Assembly (NCBI GenBank): GCA_026005135.1
Contig: BPKM01000001.1
Coordinates: 62,001-126,000, forward strand
Source: Leptospiraceae bacterium
Lineage (GTDB): Bacteria > Spirochaetota > Leptospiria > Leptospirales > Leptonemataceae
Direction: 5' to 3'
Length of the DNA: 64,000 bases
Shown: one piece after another, positions 30,420 to 40,315 of the stretch
Layout: each line of letters begins with the position of its first letter
Numbering within the stretch: position 1 is the stretch's first letter
The notes under the pieces: generated by a model
The model's database searches: none
What the model was told of the DNA's origin: nothing
What the model saw: only the letters and a program-made list of their open reading frames with translations
Made by a program: the position numbers and the translations under genes

Positions 30420-31229
30420 ATGGCACGAAAAAAAGAAGAATGTCCAGAATGCGAAGAAGCCCCCATATGGTTAACAACCTATGGGGATATGGTAACGTTA
30501 TTATTAACATTTTTTGTTATGTTATTTAGTATTGGAAAAGATATTCCAAAGGAAATACAATTAGTTTTATCAGCATTTTCTAATAGTCTTGGTTTTTTTG
30601 AAGGAGGACAAACCTTAGAAAAAGGACGTCTCGAAGAAATGGGATTAAATTTAGAAACATTACCATCTCAGACAGCTGGACGATCACTTGCAAAAGCGAA
30701 GGCTCAAGCACGTACTATTTTTAAACCAGAAATACAGGCAAAAAAGGTTCGTGTAGAAGAAAATGAACGTGGAATAATTATCTCTTTAATTGGATCAGAT
30801 TATTTTGAACCAGGAAGTGCTCAATTAACACCAGCAATAGAAGAAGTTTTAAAGAAAACATCTTATTTATTAAAAGATTTAAATCGCTATGTTAGAATTG
30901 AAGGTCATGCTGGTTCAAAAGAAATAGAAATAGAATCTCCTTATCCTCAGGAAAGAAAATATATGAATAGCTGGGATTTGGGGGCAGCTCGTGCTATTCA
31001 AGTTGCAACTTTTTTGCAAAGCCTTGGAGTAGATCCTGTACTTATGCAGGTATTAAGTTATGGTTCTTATAGACCATTACAATATGAAGGTGATCTGGGA
31101 ACACCAGAATCAGAAGCACATAATAGAAGAATTGATATAGTAATTTTACCATATAAAGAACCAATTAAAAATAAATTTGAAAATAAAAATATCACTCCAC
31201 CTTCGATAGAAAATTTAATTCCAGATTGA
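30420..31229 (+). CDS. motB: Flagellar motor stator protein MotB
   Basis: The stator subunit of 269 residues. The short cytoplasmic N-terminus has an odd CPEC pair. The single membrane helix carries the ion-binding Asp23 in WLTTYGDMVTLLLTFF. The C-terminal OmpA-like domain (about 130-255) binds peptidoglycan in the periplasm (YVRIEGHAGS ... DLGAARAIQVATFL ... NRRIDIVILP). The start codon directly follows the motA stop. Rotation in spirochaetes occurs in the periplasmic space; that is family knowledge. Confidence 0.97.
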   Translation: MARKKEECPECEEAPIWLTTYGDMVTLLLTFFVMLFSIGKDIPKEIQLVLSAFSNSLGFFEGGQTLEKGRLEEMGLNLETLPSQTAGRSLAKAKAQARTIFKPEIQAKKVRVEENERGIIISLIGSDYFEPGSAQLTPAIEEVLKKTSYLLKDLNRYVRIEGHAGSKEIEIESPYPQERKYMNSWDLGAARAIQVATFLQSLGVDPVLMQVLSYGSYRPLQYEGDLGTPESEAHNRRIDIVILPYKEPIKNKFENKNITPPSIENLIPD

Positions 31230-31267
31230 TGTTTATATTATATTTTTAAATAAAAAGGAGGAATTTT

Positions 31268-31795
31268 ATGGCAGTTATGGATGAATTAGAAGAACAAGAA
31301 GAACAGCAGATACAACCAGCACCAGCATCGGGTATTAATCGTATTATTAAAATATTAATATATATTGCAATGGGATTAGTAGGTATAACAGTTATGTCTA
31401 TTATTTCTTATTATGTAGCTAAATATGCTACTGCACAACAATATAAAGAAGTTGCATCAATTGCAGTAGTAAAGCCTCCACCACCATTAGAAGTTTATAA
31501 TTTTACAGATGATTTTCGTGTTAATACAGCAGATAAAGATGAAACTCATTTTATAAAATTAAAATTAAGTCTTGGTTTTGAGCAGGGTAATAAAGCATTA
31601 TCAACAGAATTAGCACAAAGGACACCACAATTACGAAATATAATTAATTTAATACTGGCTGGAAAAACAAAAGAAGAACTATCTACCATAGAAGGACAAT
31701 TAGAATTACGAGAAGAAATAAAAGCATCAATAAATCATGTATTATCAGAAGGAAAAATCGAAGAAGTATATTTTAATGAATTTATCGTAAATTAA
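31268..31795 (+). CDS. fliL: Flagellar basal body-associated protein FliL
   Basis: A 175-residue membrane protein with one helix at about 27-50 and a periplasmic domain. The sequence FRVNTADKDETHFIKLKLSLGFE and the C-terminal IEEVYFNEFIVN match FliL, which surrounds or stabilises the stator. An AAAGGAGG ribosome site precedes the ATG. It is the last gene of the flbD-motA-motB-fliL cluster; the next gene is an unrelated acyltransferase 75 bases on. Confidence 0.93.
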   Translation: MAVMDELEEQEEQQIQPAPASGINRIIKILIYIAMGLVGITVMSIISYYVAKYATAQQYKEVASIAVVKPPPPLEVYNFTDDFRVNTADKDETHFIKLKLSLGFEQGNKALSTELAQRTPQLRNIINLILAGKTKEELSTIEGQLELREEIKASINHVLSEGKIEEVYFNEFIVN

Positions 31796-31870
31796 ATTGA
31801 GCTTTATATAATTTGTTTGAATTGTTTTAAAATTTGACTTCTTTTTAAAGGATAAAGATTTGTACTTTTT

Positions 31871-33283
31871 ATGTTATTTCATTCTACCATATTTTTATTA
31901 TTATTTATTTCTATTTATATTTTTTACTGGTTTTTGCCAGTTAAAGGTAAACATTATTTAATTATCCTAACAAGTTTTTTATTTTATCTCTGGTATTCTA
32001 TACCATTTATGTTAATGTTTCTTTTTTTAAGTATTTTAAATTATTATGCAGCTATTTATTTATTAAATCATAAAAATAAAAATATTTTAACACTGATAGT
32101 AGGACTTGATTTAGCAGTACTTGGTTTTTTTAAGTATTTTTATTTATTTGCAAGTGGCATAGGATATTTAATTCAAAATGATTATTTAATTCATATAAAA
32201 GAAAATTTAATTAGAGATTATAATATCGAAATTATTTTACCAATTGCTATTAGTTTTTATACATTTCAGATTATTGCATTTGTTGTAGATTGTTATCGAA
32301 ATACTATAACAGAAAAGATTTCTTTTCGAAAATTTATTGTGTTTATTTTATTTTTTCCACAATTTGTGGCTGGACCAATACTTAGAGCAAGTGATTTTAT
32401 CCCTCAAATTGATCAACCTACCTTAGAAAAAAGAAAAATTTATATTGGTTCTTTATTAATTCTTCAAGGTGTATTTAAAAAAGTTCTTGTTGCTGATCCA
32501 ATAGGTTATTATACCTCTCCAGTCTGGCAAAATCCTTCGCATTATGATGCTATTATATACTGGTTTTTAATATTTGCTTTTGTTGTGCAGGTATATGCAG
32601 ATTTTTCTGGATATACAGATATGGCAAGAGGTATGGCGAAACTTCTTGGATATGAAATTCCAGAAAATTTTCGAGGCCCATTATTATCCAGTTCTATGTC
32701 AGAATTATGGAATAGATGGCATATTACATTATCCAGCTGGTTGAGAGATTATATTTATATTCCCTTAGGGGGATCAAGAAGAGGCGAATTTCGTACATAT
32801 ATTAATTTATTTATAACAATGTCTCTTGGTGGACTATGGCATGGTGCAACCTGGAATATGTTAATCTGGGGAATGTTAATGGGAATTTATTTATCTATAG
32901 AACGCTTTTTACGTGTTCATGATATTAAGTTTTTACCAGAAAATCAATTTATTTCTTTTATTAAAAAAGGATTTACATTGTTTATGTTTTCATTTATTGC
33001 AATTTTCTTCGCAACACCTACATTGAATAATGCAATTGTTATCATAAAAGGAATGTTTTTATTACCAAGAGGATATCCTTTAATATCTTACGAAACTGTT
33101 ATAGTTTTAATAATCATAGGGTTAATTTTAAATTATCTTCAATATAATAGAACAATAATAGAAAGAATTTATCATAATGAAACCCTACAATTTAGATTAA
33201 TAGTAATTGGTTTATTTTTAATAACTTACTTATTATATTTATATGGAGATATGGGAGGAGCATTTATCTATTTTGCTTTTTAA
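31871..33283 (+). CDS. MBOAT O-acyltransferase, AlgI-like
   Basis: A 470-residue multi-span membrane protein of the AlgI/DltB class of membrane-bound O-acyltransferases. It has HLNP-like family blocks: FVAGPILRASDF, FADFSGYTDMARGMAKLLG, LWNRWHITLSSWLRDYIYIP and SLGGLWHGATWNM, in which catalytic His324 sits. It moves acyl groups, usually acetyl, onto a surface polysaccharide or similar. The usual partner (an AlgJ/AlgX or SGNH-like protein) is not next to it: downstream is hemW on the other strand. The substrate is unknown. Confidence 0.92.
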   Translation: MLFHSTIFLLLFISIYIFYWFLPVKGKHYLIILTSFLFYLWYSIPFMLMFLFLSILNYYAAIYLLNHKNKNILTLIVGLDLAVLGFFKYFYLFASGIGYLIQNDYLIHIKENLIRDYNIEIILPIAISFYTFQIIAFVVDCYRNTITEKISFRKFIVFILFFPQFVAGPILRASDFIPQIDQPTLEKRKIYIGSLLILQGVFKKVLVADPIGYYTSPVWQNPSHYDAIIYWFLIFAFVVQVYADFSGYTDMARGMAKLLGYEIPENFRGPLLSSSMSELWNRWHITLSSWLRDYIYIPLGGSRRGEFRTYINLFITMSLGGLWHGATWNMLIWGMLMGIYLSIERFLRVHDIKFLPENQFISFIKKGFTLFMFSFIAIFFATPTLNNAIVIIKGMFLLPRGYPLISYETVIVLIIIGLILNYLQYNRTIIERIYHNETLQFRLIVIGLFLITYLLYLYGDMGGAFIYFAF

Positions 33284-33286
33284 GAG

Positions 33287-34471
33287 TTAAGAAATATATG
33301 TTAATTGATCAATTTTTTCAAAAAACTCTAATATCTTATTATCTAATAAAGAAATACCTTCAAGATTCCATTGAAAAAATATCTGATTTTCCAAAGAAGT
33401 AAGTGTACCGAATTCCTTATTTGCCATTTCCATAAAGAAATCTAAAAAGATTTGATGGTGTTTAGTTATATTTTCTATCCATTTTAAATTGATGGGAATG
33501 CATAATCGAAACATTGTAATAGCAATCTCTTTTAAAGGTTCATGAATTGTATAATTTTCATGGAAGTTTTTTAACCATTTTAACCAGTTCCTATAATTAT
33601 TATAGCGATATTTTCCATTAAATCCATGAGAAGAGGGACCAAGACCTAAATAAGGTTCATATAACCAGTAGCGTAAATTATGTCTGCATTCGTAATTTTT
33701 CTTTGCAAAGTTCGATATTTCGTATTGAATAAAGGCATAATTTTTTAATAATGATGGTAAATTTAAAAAAATTTCTTCTTGTAAATTTTGATTTGGCTCT
33801 TTTAAAAAATTTTGATGAATTAATTTTTCGTACATTGTACCATGTTCTACAGTAAGAGAATATAATGATAAATGTTTTAAAGGAAAAGATAAAATAAAAT
33901 CTAGATCTTTTTTAAAATCTTCTAAGGTTTGATCAGGGAAACCATAAATTAAATCAACGCCCCAATTATCAAAAATAGAAGAAATATTATATAAAACCTT
34001 TTCGTAATGATCAGGATTATAATATCGGTTCATTTTTTGTAAAAAATTAAATTGTTTAGTTTGATAACCCACATTAATGCGATTAATCCCTATTTCTTTT
34101 AAGTTAAGAAGATAATCTTTATCATATAAGTGTTCTGGGTTTCCTTCTAAGGTTATTTCGCAATCTTCTGTAAAAAGAAAAAAATCCTTAAAATATTGGA
34201 GTAATTTTTTAATAGACTGGGCAGATAAAAATGATGCTGTTCCACCTCCAAAATAAATTGTATTTATTTTATTAAATTCCTTAAAATAAGGATATCTTAA
34301 TAAAAATTCTTCTAATATCCTTTCAATAAAAATTTTTTCAATTTCTTTTATATCAAGATTGTGTTCATTTAAACCTAAGGAATAAAAATCACAATAATGA
34401 CATTTTTGCAAACAAAAAGGAAAATGTATGTAAATTCCTAAATAGTTTGGTTTACGTTTTATCTCTATCAT
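33287..34471 (-). CDS. hemW: Radical SAM protein HemW (coproporphyrinogen oxidase-like)
   Basis: A 394-residue HemN-like radical SAM protein with the cluster motif C20-x3-C24-x2-C27 (FPFCLQKCHYCDFYS) right after IYIHFPF. It has TIYFGGGTASF, ISRINVGYQT-like and LRYWLYEPYLGLGPSSHGF blocks and lacks the longer N-terminus of true HemN. HemW is a heme chaperone that inserts heme into respiratory proteins. The ATG at 34471 is preferred over a TTG at 34483 because the protein then begins close to the YIHFPFC motif, as in relatives. Confidence 0.9.
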   Translation of the reverse strand: MIEIKRKPNYLGIYIHFPFCLQKCHYCDFYSLGLNEHNLDIKEIEKIFIERILEEFLLRYPYFKEFNKINTIYFGGGTASFLSAQSIKKLLQYFKDFFLFTEDCEITLEGNPEHLYDKDYLLNLKEIGINRINVGYQTKQFNFLQKMNRYYNPDHYEKVLYNISSIFDNWGVDLIYGFPDQTLEDFKKDLDFILSFPLKHLSLYSLTVEHGTMYEKLIHQNFLKEPNQNLQEEIFLNLPSLLKNYAFIQYEISNFAKKNYECRHNLRYWLYEPYLGLGPSSHGFNGKYRYNNYRNWLKWLKNFHENYTIHEPLKEIAITMFRLCIPINLKWIENITKHHQIFLDFFMEMANKEFGTLTSLENQIFFQWNLEGISLLDNKILEFFEKIDQLTYIS

Positions 34472-34570
34472 AAAGGTAAGCAAAACGATAAAATAATATT
34501 AGTTTTTTGTCAATAAAAATTAGTTCTTTAAAGAATTATTCAAAAAAGAACATTTGATATAAAAAAATAC

Positions 34571-34599
34571 TTGCAATATAAAATAAGATTTTATATAAA
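34571..34599 (+). promoter_or_regulatory. Sigma70-like promoter of hsp20
   Basis: TTGCAA (34571-34576) and TATAAA (34594-34599) with a 17-base spacer, about 30 bases before the ATG at 34629, which has AGGAGG. A 12-base palindrome TTCTTTAAAGAA lies upstream at 34524-34535. I see no CIRCE or other known heat-shock operator. Confidence 0.55.
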
Positions 34600-34628
34600 A
34601 CATTTAAAAATAAAACAGGAGGAAATAT

Positions 34629-35135
34629 ATGAAAGATTGGTTACCAGATTTATCAAAAGCATGGGAAAAAGGGGAGAGTTTTCGAAAAGATATTGAACAA
34701 TATTTAGTTCAAATGCAAAGAGATATGGAAAAAATGTTTACTGATTTAAGAAGGGGATTTGATTTACAAGTAGAAGAGGCTTCTAAATTTATACAGAAAT
34801 TTATACCTTCTATTAATGTTACAGAAGATGAAGATAAAATTACTATAAAAGTTGAATTACCTGGTGTAGAACCAAAAGATGTAAATTTAACTATAGAAAA
34901 TGATACTTTAGTTATAGAAGGAGAGAAAAAAGAGGAAAAGCAATCAGAACAAGAGAAAGTTAAAATTTTAGAAAGTGCTTATGGACATTTTAAAAGAGTA
35001 ATTGCTTTACCAGAAACAATTGATGCCAATAAAATAGAAGCTACTTATAAAAATGGTGTTTTAACAATTGTTTTACCTAAGAAAGAAGAAGCAAAAAAAC
35101 CAAAGCAAAAAATCGAAATTAAAACAGAAAATTAG
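34629..35135 (+). CDS. Hsp20/alpha-crystallin small heat-shock protein
   Basis: A 168-residue small heat-shock protein. Its helical N-terminus (1-55) has a repeating charged pattern, followed by an alpha-crystallin domain from about residue 58 (PSINVTEDEDKITIKVELPG) to 150, including the YGHFKRVIALPE strand and the hallmark YKNGVLTIVLPK. It should bind unfolding proteins and prevent aggregation. A readable promoter, a strong ribosome site and a terminator enclose it, so it is a single-gene unit. Confidence 0.95.
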   Translation: MKDWLPDLSKAWEKGESFRKDIEQYLVQMQRDMEKMFTDLRRGFDLQVEEASKFIQKFIPSINVTEDEDKITIKVELPGVEPKDVNLTIENDTLVIEGEKKEEKQSEQEKVKILESAYGHFKRVIALPETIDANKIEATYKNGVLTIVLPKKEEAKKPKQKIEIKTEN

Positions 35136-35144
35136 AAACAATAT

Positions 35145-35173
35145 ACCTGAGATCTATTTCTCAGGTTTTTTTC
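35145..35173 (+). terminator. Rho-independent terminator of hsp20
   Basis: Stem ACCTGAGA (35145-35152) pairs with TCTCAGGT (35159-35166), with a six-base loop and a run of T after it. It begins nine bases after the hsp20 stop. Confidence 0.9.
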
Positions 35174-35222
35174 TTACAAACAATTATTTGTAAACTATCA
35201 ATTTATATTTTCGTAAATTATT

Positions 35223-35741
35223 TTAGGCACATAATATTTCTACGTCTTCTTCTACAAGCTCCCTCGCCCTGTAAAATCGATGCTCTATCCTGATTTCTGT
35301 AATACTTGTTACAAATTCACGGCCAATTTCTCTTAACGGAACCCTTAATAGAGATACCTTATCATCAAATCTTCTATAACATTCCCATTCTATTAGTAAT
35401 CTTATAATATGACTTACACTATAACCCGTCATCTCTGATATATCCTTTAATAATTGATGAATATTCTGACTTACTCTTATAGAATAATGTTCATAATCAT
35501 TACAAACTATCTGATAGATTTTTTTACTGGTTTTCTTTTGATTTGCTAATTTTTTTAGTCTTTCAATGTATTTAGAAATAAGAAATAAAAACATATCCGA
35601 ATAGCTGGAATACTGATTTCTTAAATCCTGCAAATCATCTTTATAGGGTAAATAAATCATAAAATGTAAAATTACTGTATTGCTTGATGCTTCCAGTTCT
35701 TCGTTAGGACTTTGGATATTCTTTCTTGTATATGTAGCCAT
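35223..35741 (-). CDS. DUF1564-like protein (tentative), intact copy
   Basis: A 172-residue soluble protein from the ATG at 35741. A central segment (MFLFLISKYIERLKKLANQK) is followed by NIHQLLKDISEMTGYSVSHIIRLLIEWE, which resembles a ribbon-helix-helix-like or short helical DNA-binding layout. The whole resembles DUF1564, a multi-copy family of Leptospira, but I hold this as tentative. A decayed copy of the same gene lies at 50048-50400 on the same strand, showing the gene has been duplicated. The function of DUF1564 is unknown. Confidence 0.65.
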   Translation of the reverse strand: MATYTRKNIQSPNEELEASSNTVILHFMIYLPYKDDLQDLRNQYSSYSDMFLFLISKYIERLKKLANQKKTSKKIYQIVCNDYEHYSIRVSQNIHQLLKDISEMTGYSVSHIIRLLIEWECYRRFDDKVSLLRVPLREIGREFVTSITEIRIEHRFYRARELVEEDVEILCA

Positions 35742-35967
35742 CAATATAATAGTCTATTTTTTATTAAAAATCTTACCAAAAAAATAAAAGAAAATCATAT
35801 TTTAGAAGCAGTATTTATAGAAACTATAAATTATACGGCGTTCTTTGATCGCTTACAATTATTTTCTTATATTTATTACATCCTTTTTAAAAAAAGAATT
35901 GACATAAAAAGAATTAATCTCTATCTTATATTTAGTTTTGCCGATTTTATAATCGTTGAGGGTAAAT

Positions 35968-36990
35968 ATGGCAGTTGTTCATTCAAAAAAACAGCAATAT
36001 ACAGGAAAGCAAAAAGCAGCAATTTTTTTAATTACCTTAGGACCAGAAGTTGCAGCAGAAATATTTAAACATTTAAGAGAAGATGAAATAGAAACCCTTA
36101 CTTTCGAAATGGCAAAACTTGATAAGATTACGCCAGAAGATAAAGAAGCTGTTCTTTTAGAGTTTAATGAATTGATGATGGCTCAGGAGTTTATAACAAC
36201 TGGTGGTATAGATTATGCTCGAGAAGTTTTAGAAAAAGCATTGGGAACACAAAAGGCAATTGATATAATCAATCGATTAACATCAAGCTTACAAACACGC
36301 CCTTTTGATTTTATTCGAAGACAGGACCCTCAACATTTATTAAACTTTATTCAGAATGAACATCCTCAGACAATAGCCTTAATTTTATGTTATATGGATC
36401 CTAATAAAGCTTCTCAGATTTTATCTAATTTACCACATAATATACAAGCAGATGTAGCAAAACGTATTGCATTAATGGAACGTGTATCTCCAGATATTTT
36501 AAGAGAAGTAGAAAGAGTTTTAGAAAGAAAATTATCTGCTTTATCTTCAGAAGATTATACTTCTGCTGGTGGTATTGATGCAATTGTAGAAATTTTAAAT
36601 AATGTAGATAGAGCAACAGAAAAAACAATTATAGAAGCACTTGAAGATGATGATCCAGAACTTGCTGAAGAAATTAAAAAACGAATGTTTGTTTTTGAAG
36701 ATATCGTATTATTAGAGGATAGAGCTATACAAAGAGTTTTAAGAGAAGTAGATAATCAGGATTTGGCAAGAGCATTAAAACAAGTTGATCCAGATGTTCA
36801 GGAAAAAATATTCAAAAATATGTCAAAACGTGCAGCAACACTTTTAAAAGAAGATATGGAATATATGGGACCAATTCGTTTAAAAGATGTAGAAGAAGCA
36901 CAACAAAAGATTGTAAATATTATAAGAAAATTAGAAGAGCAGGGAGAAATTGTTGTTGCTCGTGGAGGAGAAGACGAAGTCCTTGTATGA
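35968..36990 (+). CDS. fliG: Flagellar motor switch protein FliG
   Basis: Rotor/switch protein of 340 residues. The N-terminal domain starts TGKQKAAIFLITLGPEVAAEIF, the middle domain contains the EHPQTIALILCYM motif (EHPQ), and the C-terminal torque domain contains FVFEDIVLLEDRAIQRVLREVD with the charged residues that contact MotA. The ATG at 35968 with GAGGG seven bases before it is chosen over a TTG at 35956. Spirochaetes carry two FliG paralogues; this complete protein fits the motor-active type (inference). The DUF167 gene overlaps its stop by four bases. Confidence 0.95.
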   Translation: MAVVHSKKQQYTGKQKAAIFLITLGPEVAAEIFKHLREDEIETLTFEMAKLDKITPEDKEAVLLEFNELMMAQEFITTGGIDYAREVLEKALGTQKAIDIINRLTSSLQTRPFDFIRRQDPQHLLNFIQNEHPQTIALILCYMDPNKASQILSNLPHNIQADVAKRIALMERVSPDILREVERVLERKLSALSSEDYTSAGGIDAIVEILNNVDRATEKTIIEALEDDDPELAEEIKKRMFVFEDIVLLEDRAIQRVLREVDNQDLARALKQVDPDVQEKIFKNMSKRAATLLKEDMEYMGPIRLKDVEEAQQKIVNIIRKLEEQGEIVVARGGEDEVLV

Positions 36991-37214
36991 TTATAAAATT
37001 AACAGTAAAACCACGTTCTTCTAAAAGAAAAATTATACCAGTAAATCATACAAATCAAGAATATATAGCATATATACATTCACCACCTGTAGATGGTAAA
37101 GCAAATCAAGAATTGATTATTTTATTATCAGAATTTTTCAAAGTTCCAAAATCAAAAATTCATTTTAAAACAGGCATAAATTCACGTCATAAAATTATTG
37201 AAATCATAGATTAA
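36987..37214 (+). CDS. DUF167/YggU family protein
   Basis: A 75-residue UPF0235 (DUF167, YggU) protein with the typical LTVKPRSSK start, SPPVDGKANQELI and KVPKSKIHF blocks. The biochemical function is not known in the family. The ATG overlaps the fliG stop (ATGA), indicating coupled translation with fliG. Confidence 0.9.
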   Translation: MIIKLTVKPRSSKRKIIPVNHTNQEYIAYIHSPPVDGKANQELIILLSEFFKVPKSKIHFKTGINSRHKIIEIID

Positions 37215-37246
37215 AAGGAAGAATTAAACTTTCAGGATATTAATGA

Positions 37247-40200
37247 ATGTACAGGAAAAAAAATGTATGTAGAATTATTTTATTTATTTTATATTTTGTA
37301 AATTATTTTTATATCTATGCTAATAATATAAATTACCCCTATATTGAGCTGAACAAACTGGTATTATTGTTATTCTGATTCTTTTACTCCCACTAATAAT
37401 AAATTCTGTATATGGAAAAAATGGTCTTTAAAAAACATTCAAAGAGATAGAAAAGTTCGTAATTCGGTCTGGTTAAAAATTCAATTGCCAGAGATTCGTA
37501 TAGCAGATCCAGTTTTATTTTTTGATAGTATTGATTTTAATTATGATATATACATTGATAATAAATTATATCATCAATATGGTAAATTCGATCAAAATGG
37601 GAATGTGATCTTTACTGGTTGGCCAGTGCATATCATTCCTTTAAAAAAGGAATTCTCTGGTAAGACTTTATATTTAAAAGCATATTCAATTAAAGAATAT
37701 CCAGATATTGGAATATGGAAAAAACAGATGATAATTAATCGTGCTGAATTATATCAATATTTATTAAAAGATTTTTTCTCTTTTTCTATTATTTCTTTGA
37801 TATTTTATTTTACCAGTCTACTTTCTTTTGCTTTTTATATAACAAATTTAAAATTAATCCATAATTTATATTTTAGTTTAATTGCTTTTTTTATTGGAAA
37901 CTATATATTTTTTTCTCCAAAAAATCTATTTTTGAATATATTATATTCTAATCCATTACTTTACTTTGCACTGGAGAATTTTTCTCAATATTTTCTTGTT
38001 GTTTTTTTTGCCATATATCTAATGGCGATTTTTGAAATTAAACATCAATGGAGTAAGTATACTTTAATTTTAATACATTATTTGTTTATTATATTAATTC
38101 TAATTGGATTTATTATATTTATTTTTTATAGAAATACTTTTTTTATTTTTCATTATTATATTAACATTATTACTGTTTTTGTACTGCTTATTTTTATAGT
38201 AATACTTTTATCTCGTATTGTTCGTTATGATATCAATGCTATTTATATGCTTATTGGTTTTTTAAGTGTTTTTATTTCTGGCTTTTTTGAATTAAGCGTA
38301 TATTTTAGAATTTTTGAATTTATTAATACATTTCATATAGGTTGTTTAATATTTTTATTTTGTAATTTTATAATTTTATCCAATAAATATTGGAATACTT
38401 ATTATCTATTAGAAAAGACAAATGAATTATTAAAAGAAAAACAAAAACAATTAGAAAATGTGCAAGAACTAAAAGATAAATTTATGATAGAATTAAGTTA
38501 TAAAATTATCAATCCTTTAGAAGATATAATTTCTTTTATTCGTGATATCTCTATAAAAAGCACAGAAAAAGAAATATTATATAAAATATTGGAAAATTTA
38601 AAAAAAGAAGTTTCCAGAATTAAAAATTTATTATCGTATGAAAGAAATCAATTTTCCTTTAAAGCTAAGCAAATCGATTTAATTGAATTTTTAAAAAATT
38701 TAAATCTATTAATTTTAAAAAATGTACAAAACAAAAATATTAATATTTTTATTGATGAAAAATTAAAAAATACTTTTATAACATTTGATTCTGATTTATT
38801 ATTAGAAGTTATTGATGAGCTATTATTTTATTCTTCCCACAATGTAAATATATATTTAGAATTAAAAAATAATAAAGAACTTTTATTAAGATTTGAATCA
38901 GAAAATGTTTATATGTATCCACAGATAGATAATTATTTTTATCCATATTTAAAATTAAATTTTTTAGAAACAACAGGATTATATTTAGTGTATGTTTATA
39001 TGAAATATTTCAATTCTAAATTTGAATATTATATAACAAATGAAAAAATAATATTTCTTTTAAAATTCTCATTAAATCCTCAAAACGAATTAGAAGGACT
39101 AAAGAATAAAGAAAGATATAAATTATTAATGACATACAATAAAAAAAAGATTATCACATTAAAAAATAATTACGAAAAGGATAAACCGAAAATTTTATTT
39201 ATAAATGAAGATCCTATTATATTAAAACAAATCTATAATATTTTAAAAGATGATTATTATATTTTTTGTACCAATGATCTTTCTATAGCAGAATTACAAT
39301 TGCAATTGGGGTATGATATTTTAATATTTCCACCATTGATTTATGGAAACCCAACTTTTTCCTTTTTTAGAAAAATTAGAAATCAATATGATCCTTTTTC
39401 TCTTATTGCAATATTAATTAACCCATATGGATTTTTTAATCAAGAAGAAAATAAGAATTTAGGTATTCAGGATATTATATTTATTGAAAATGAAAGAATT
39501 AATAAAGAAGAATTGAAATTAAGAATTCAGAATAATTTACTATTAAAAGAATATTATAAGAAATATTTGGATTATTTAAAGTATTATAATGATGTATTAA
39601 CCTTAGGGGAATTACAAAACTATTTTTATAAGGATTATGATTATTATAAGAAATATTTTGATTATGATATAAAATATTTGCCAGCTGATCAAATTAGTGG
39701 TGATTTACTGGAAATATATAAAATTTCTGAAAAAGAAATATTGATTTTAATTGCTGATGTTACGGGACATGGTTTATATTCTGCTTTTTTTTCTGTTTTT
39801 TTAAGAATTTCAATAGAATTATTGATTCAAGAAAATCCAGATACAACTGGAAATGAACTATTAAAAAAAATTAATAAAATGATTATCAAATATTTTAATA
39901 AACAACTTGTAACATTAAGTATGGTTTTTCTAAATATAGAAAATAAAATAATAAAATTTTACAGAGCTGGACATTTACCTGCCTTATATTATGATTCTCG
40001 TAAAAATATATATTATGAATTATATCCCAAAGGAAGAATTCTTGGTGTTTTAGAAGATGATGATTGGGAAGAATTAATAATTCAATATAATATAGGAGAT
40101 AGAATATTTCTTTACACTGATGGTTTTATAGAGACTGCATTTAAAGACAGATCACAAAAAATTTTAAACCTTATAAAAGAATATAGTAATATATCTATAA

Positions 40201-40313
40201 AAGAATTATCAGATAAAGTATTTTATGAAGTATTACAATATAAATCCTCAAAAAACCAGGAAGATAAATTTATAGAAGATGATATAACAACAATTTTTAT
40301 AGAACTCAAATAA
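37247..40313 (+). pseudogene. 7TMR-DISM sensor with degenerate kinase and receiver parts and a SpoIIE phosphatase, frameshifted at N-terminus
   Basis: A long membrane sensor of about 1020 residues. The ATG at 37247 starts a signal peptide (MYRKKNVCRIILFILYF) in one frame; the rest runs from about 37353 to 40313 in the next frame. Removing one A from the AAA at 37355-37357 joins them (ELN-NWYYCYSD). An extracellular 7TMR-DISM-like domain is followed by about seven membrane helices. A HisKA-like helix pair has Tyr (ELSYKIINPLEDI) where the phospho-His should be, and the ATPase-like part lacks the N and G boxes. A receiver-like part has IFPPLI in place of the phospho-Asp. The C-terminal SpoIIE domain keeps SGDLLEI, DVTGHG, YTDGFIE and DDITTIF, so phosphatase activity is likely. 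A shorter start at TTG 37485 would lose the signal peptide. Confidence 0.8.
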
Positions 40314-40315
40314 CT

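Noticed and set aside
34524-34535. Palindrome TTCTTTAAAGAA upstream of hsp20 as a heat-shock operator
   Set aside because: It does not match CIRCE or another known heat-shock operator, and 12-base A/T palindromes are common in this base composition.
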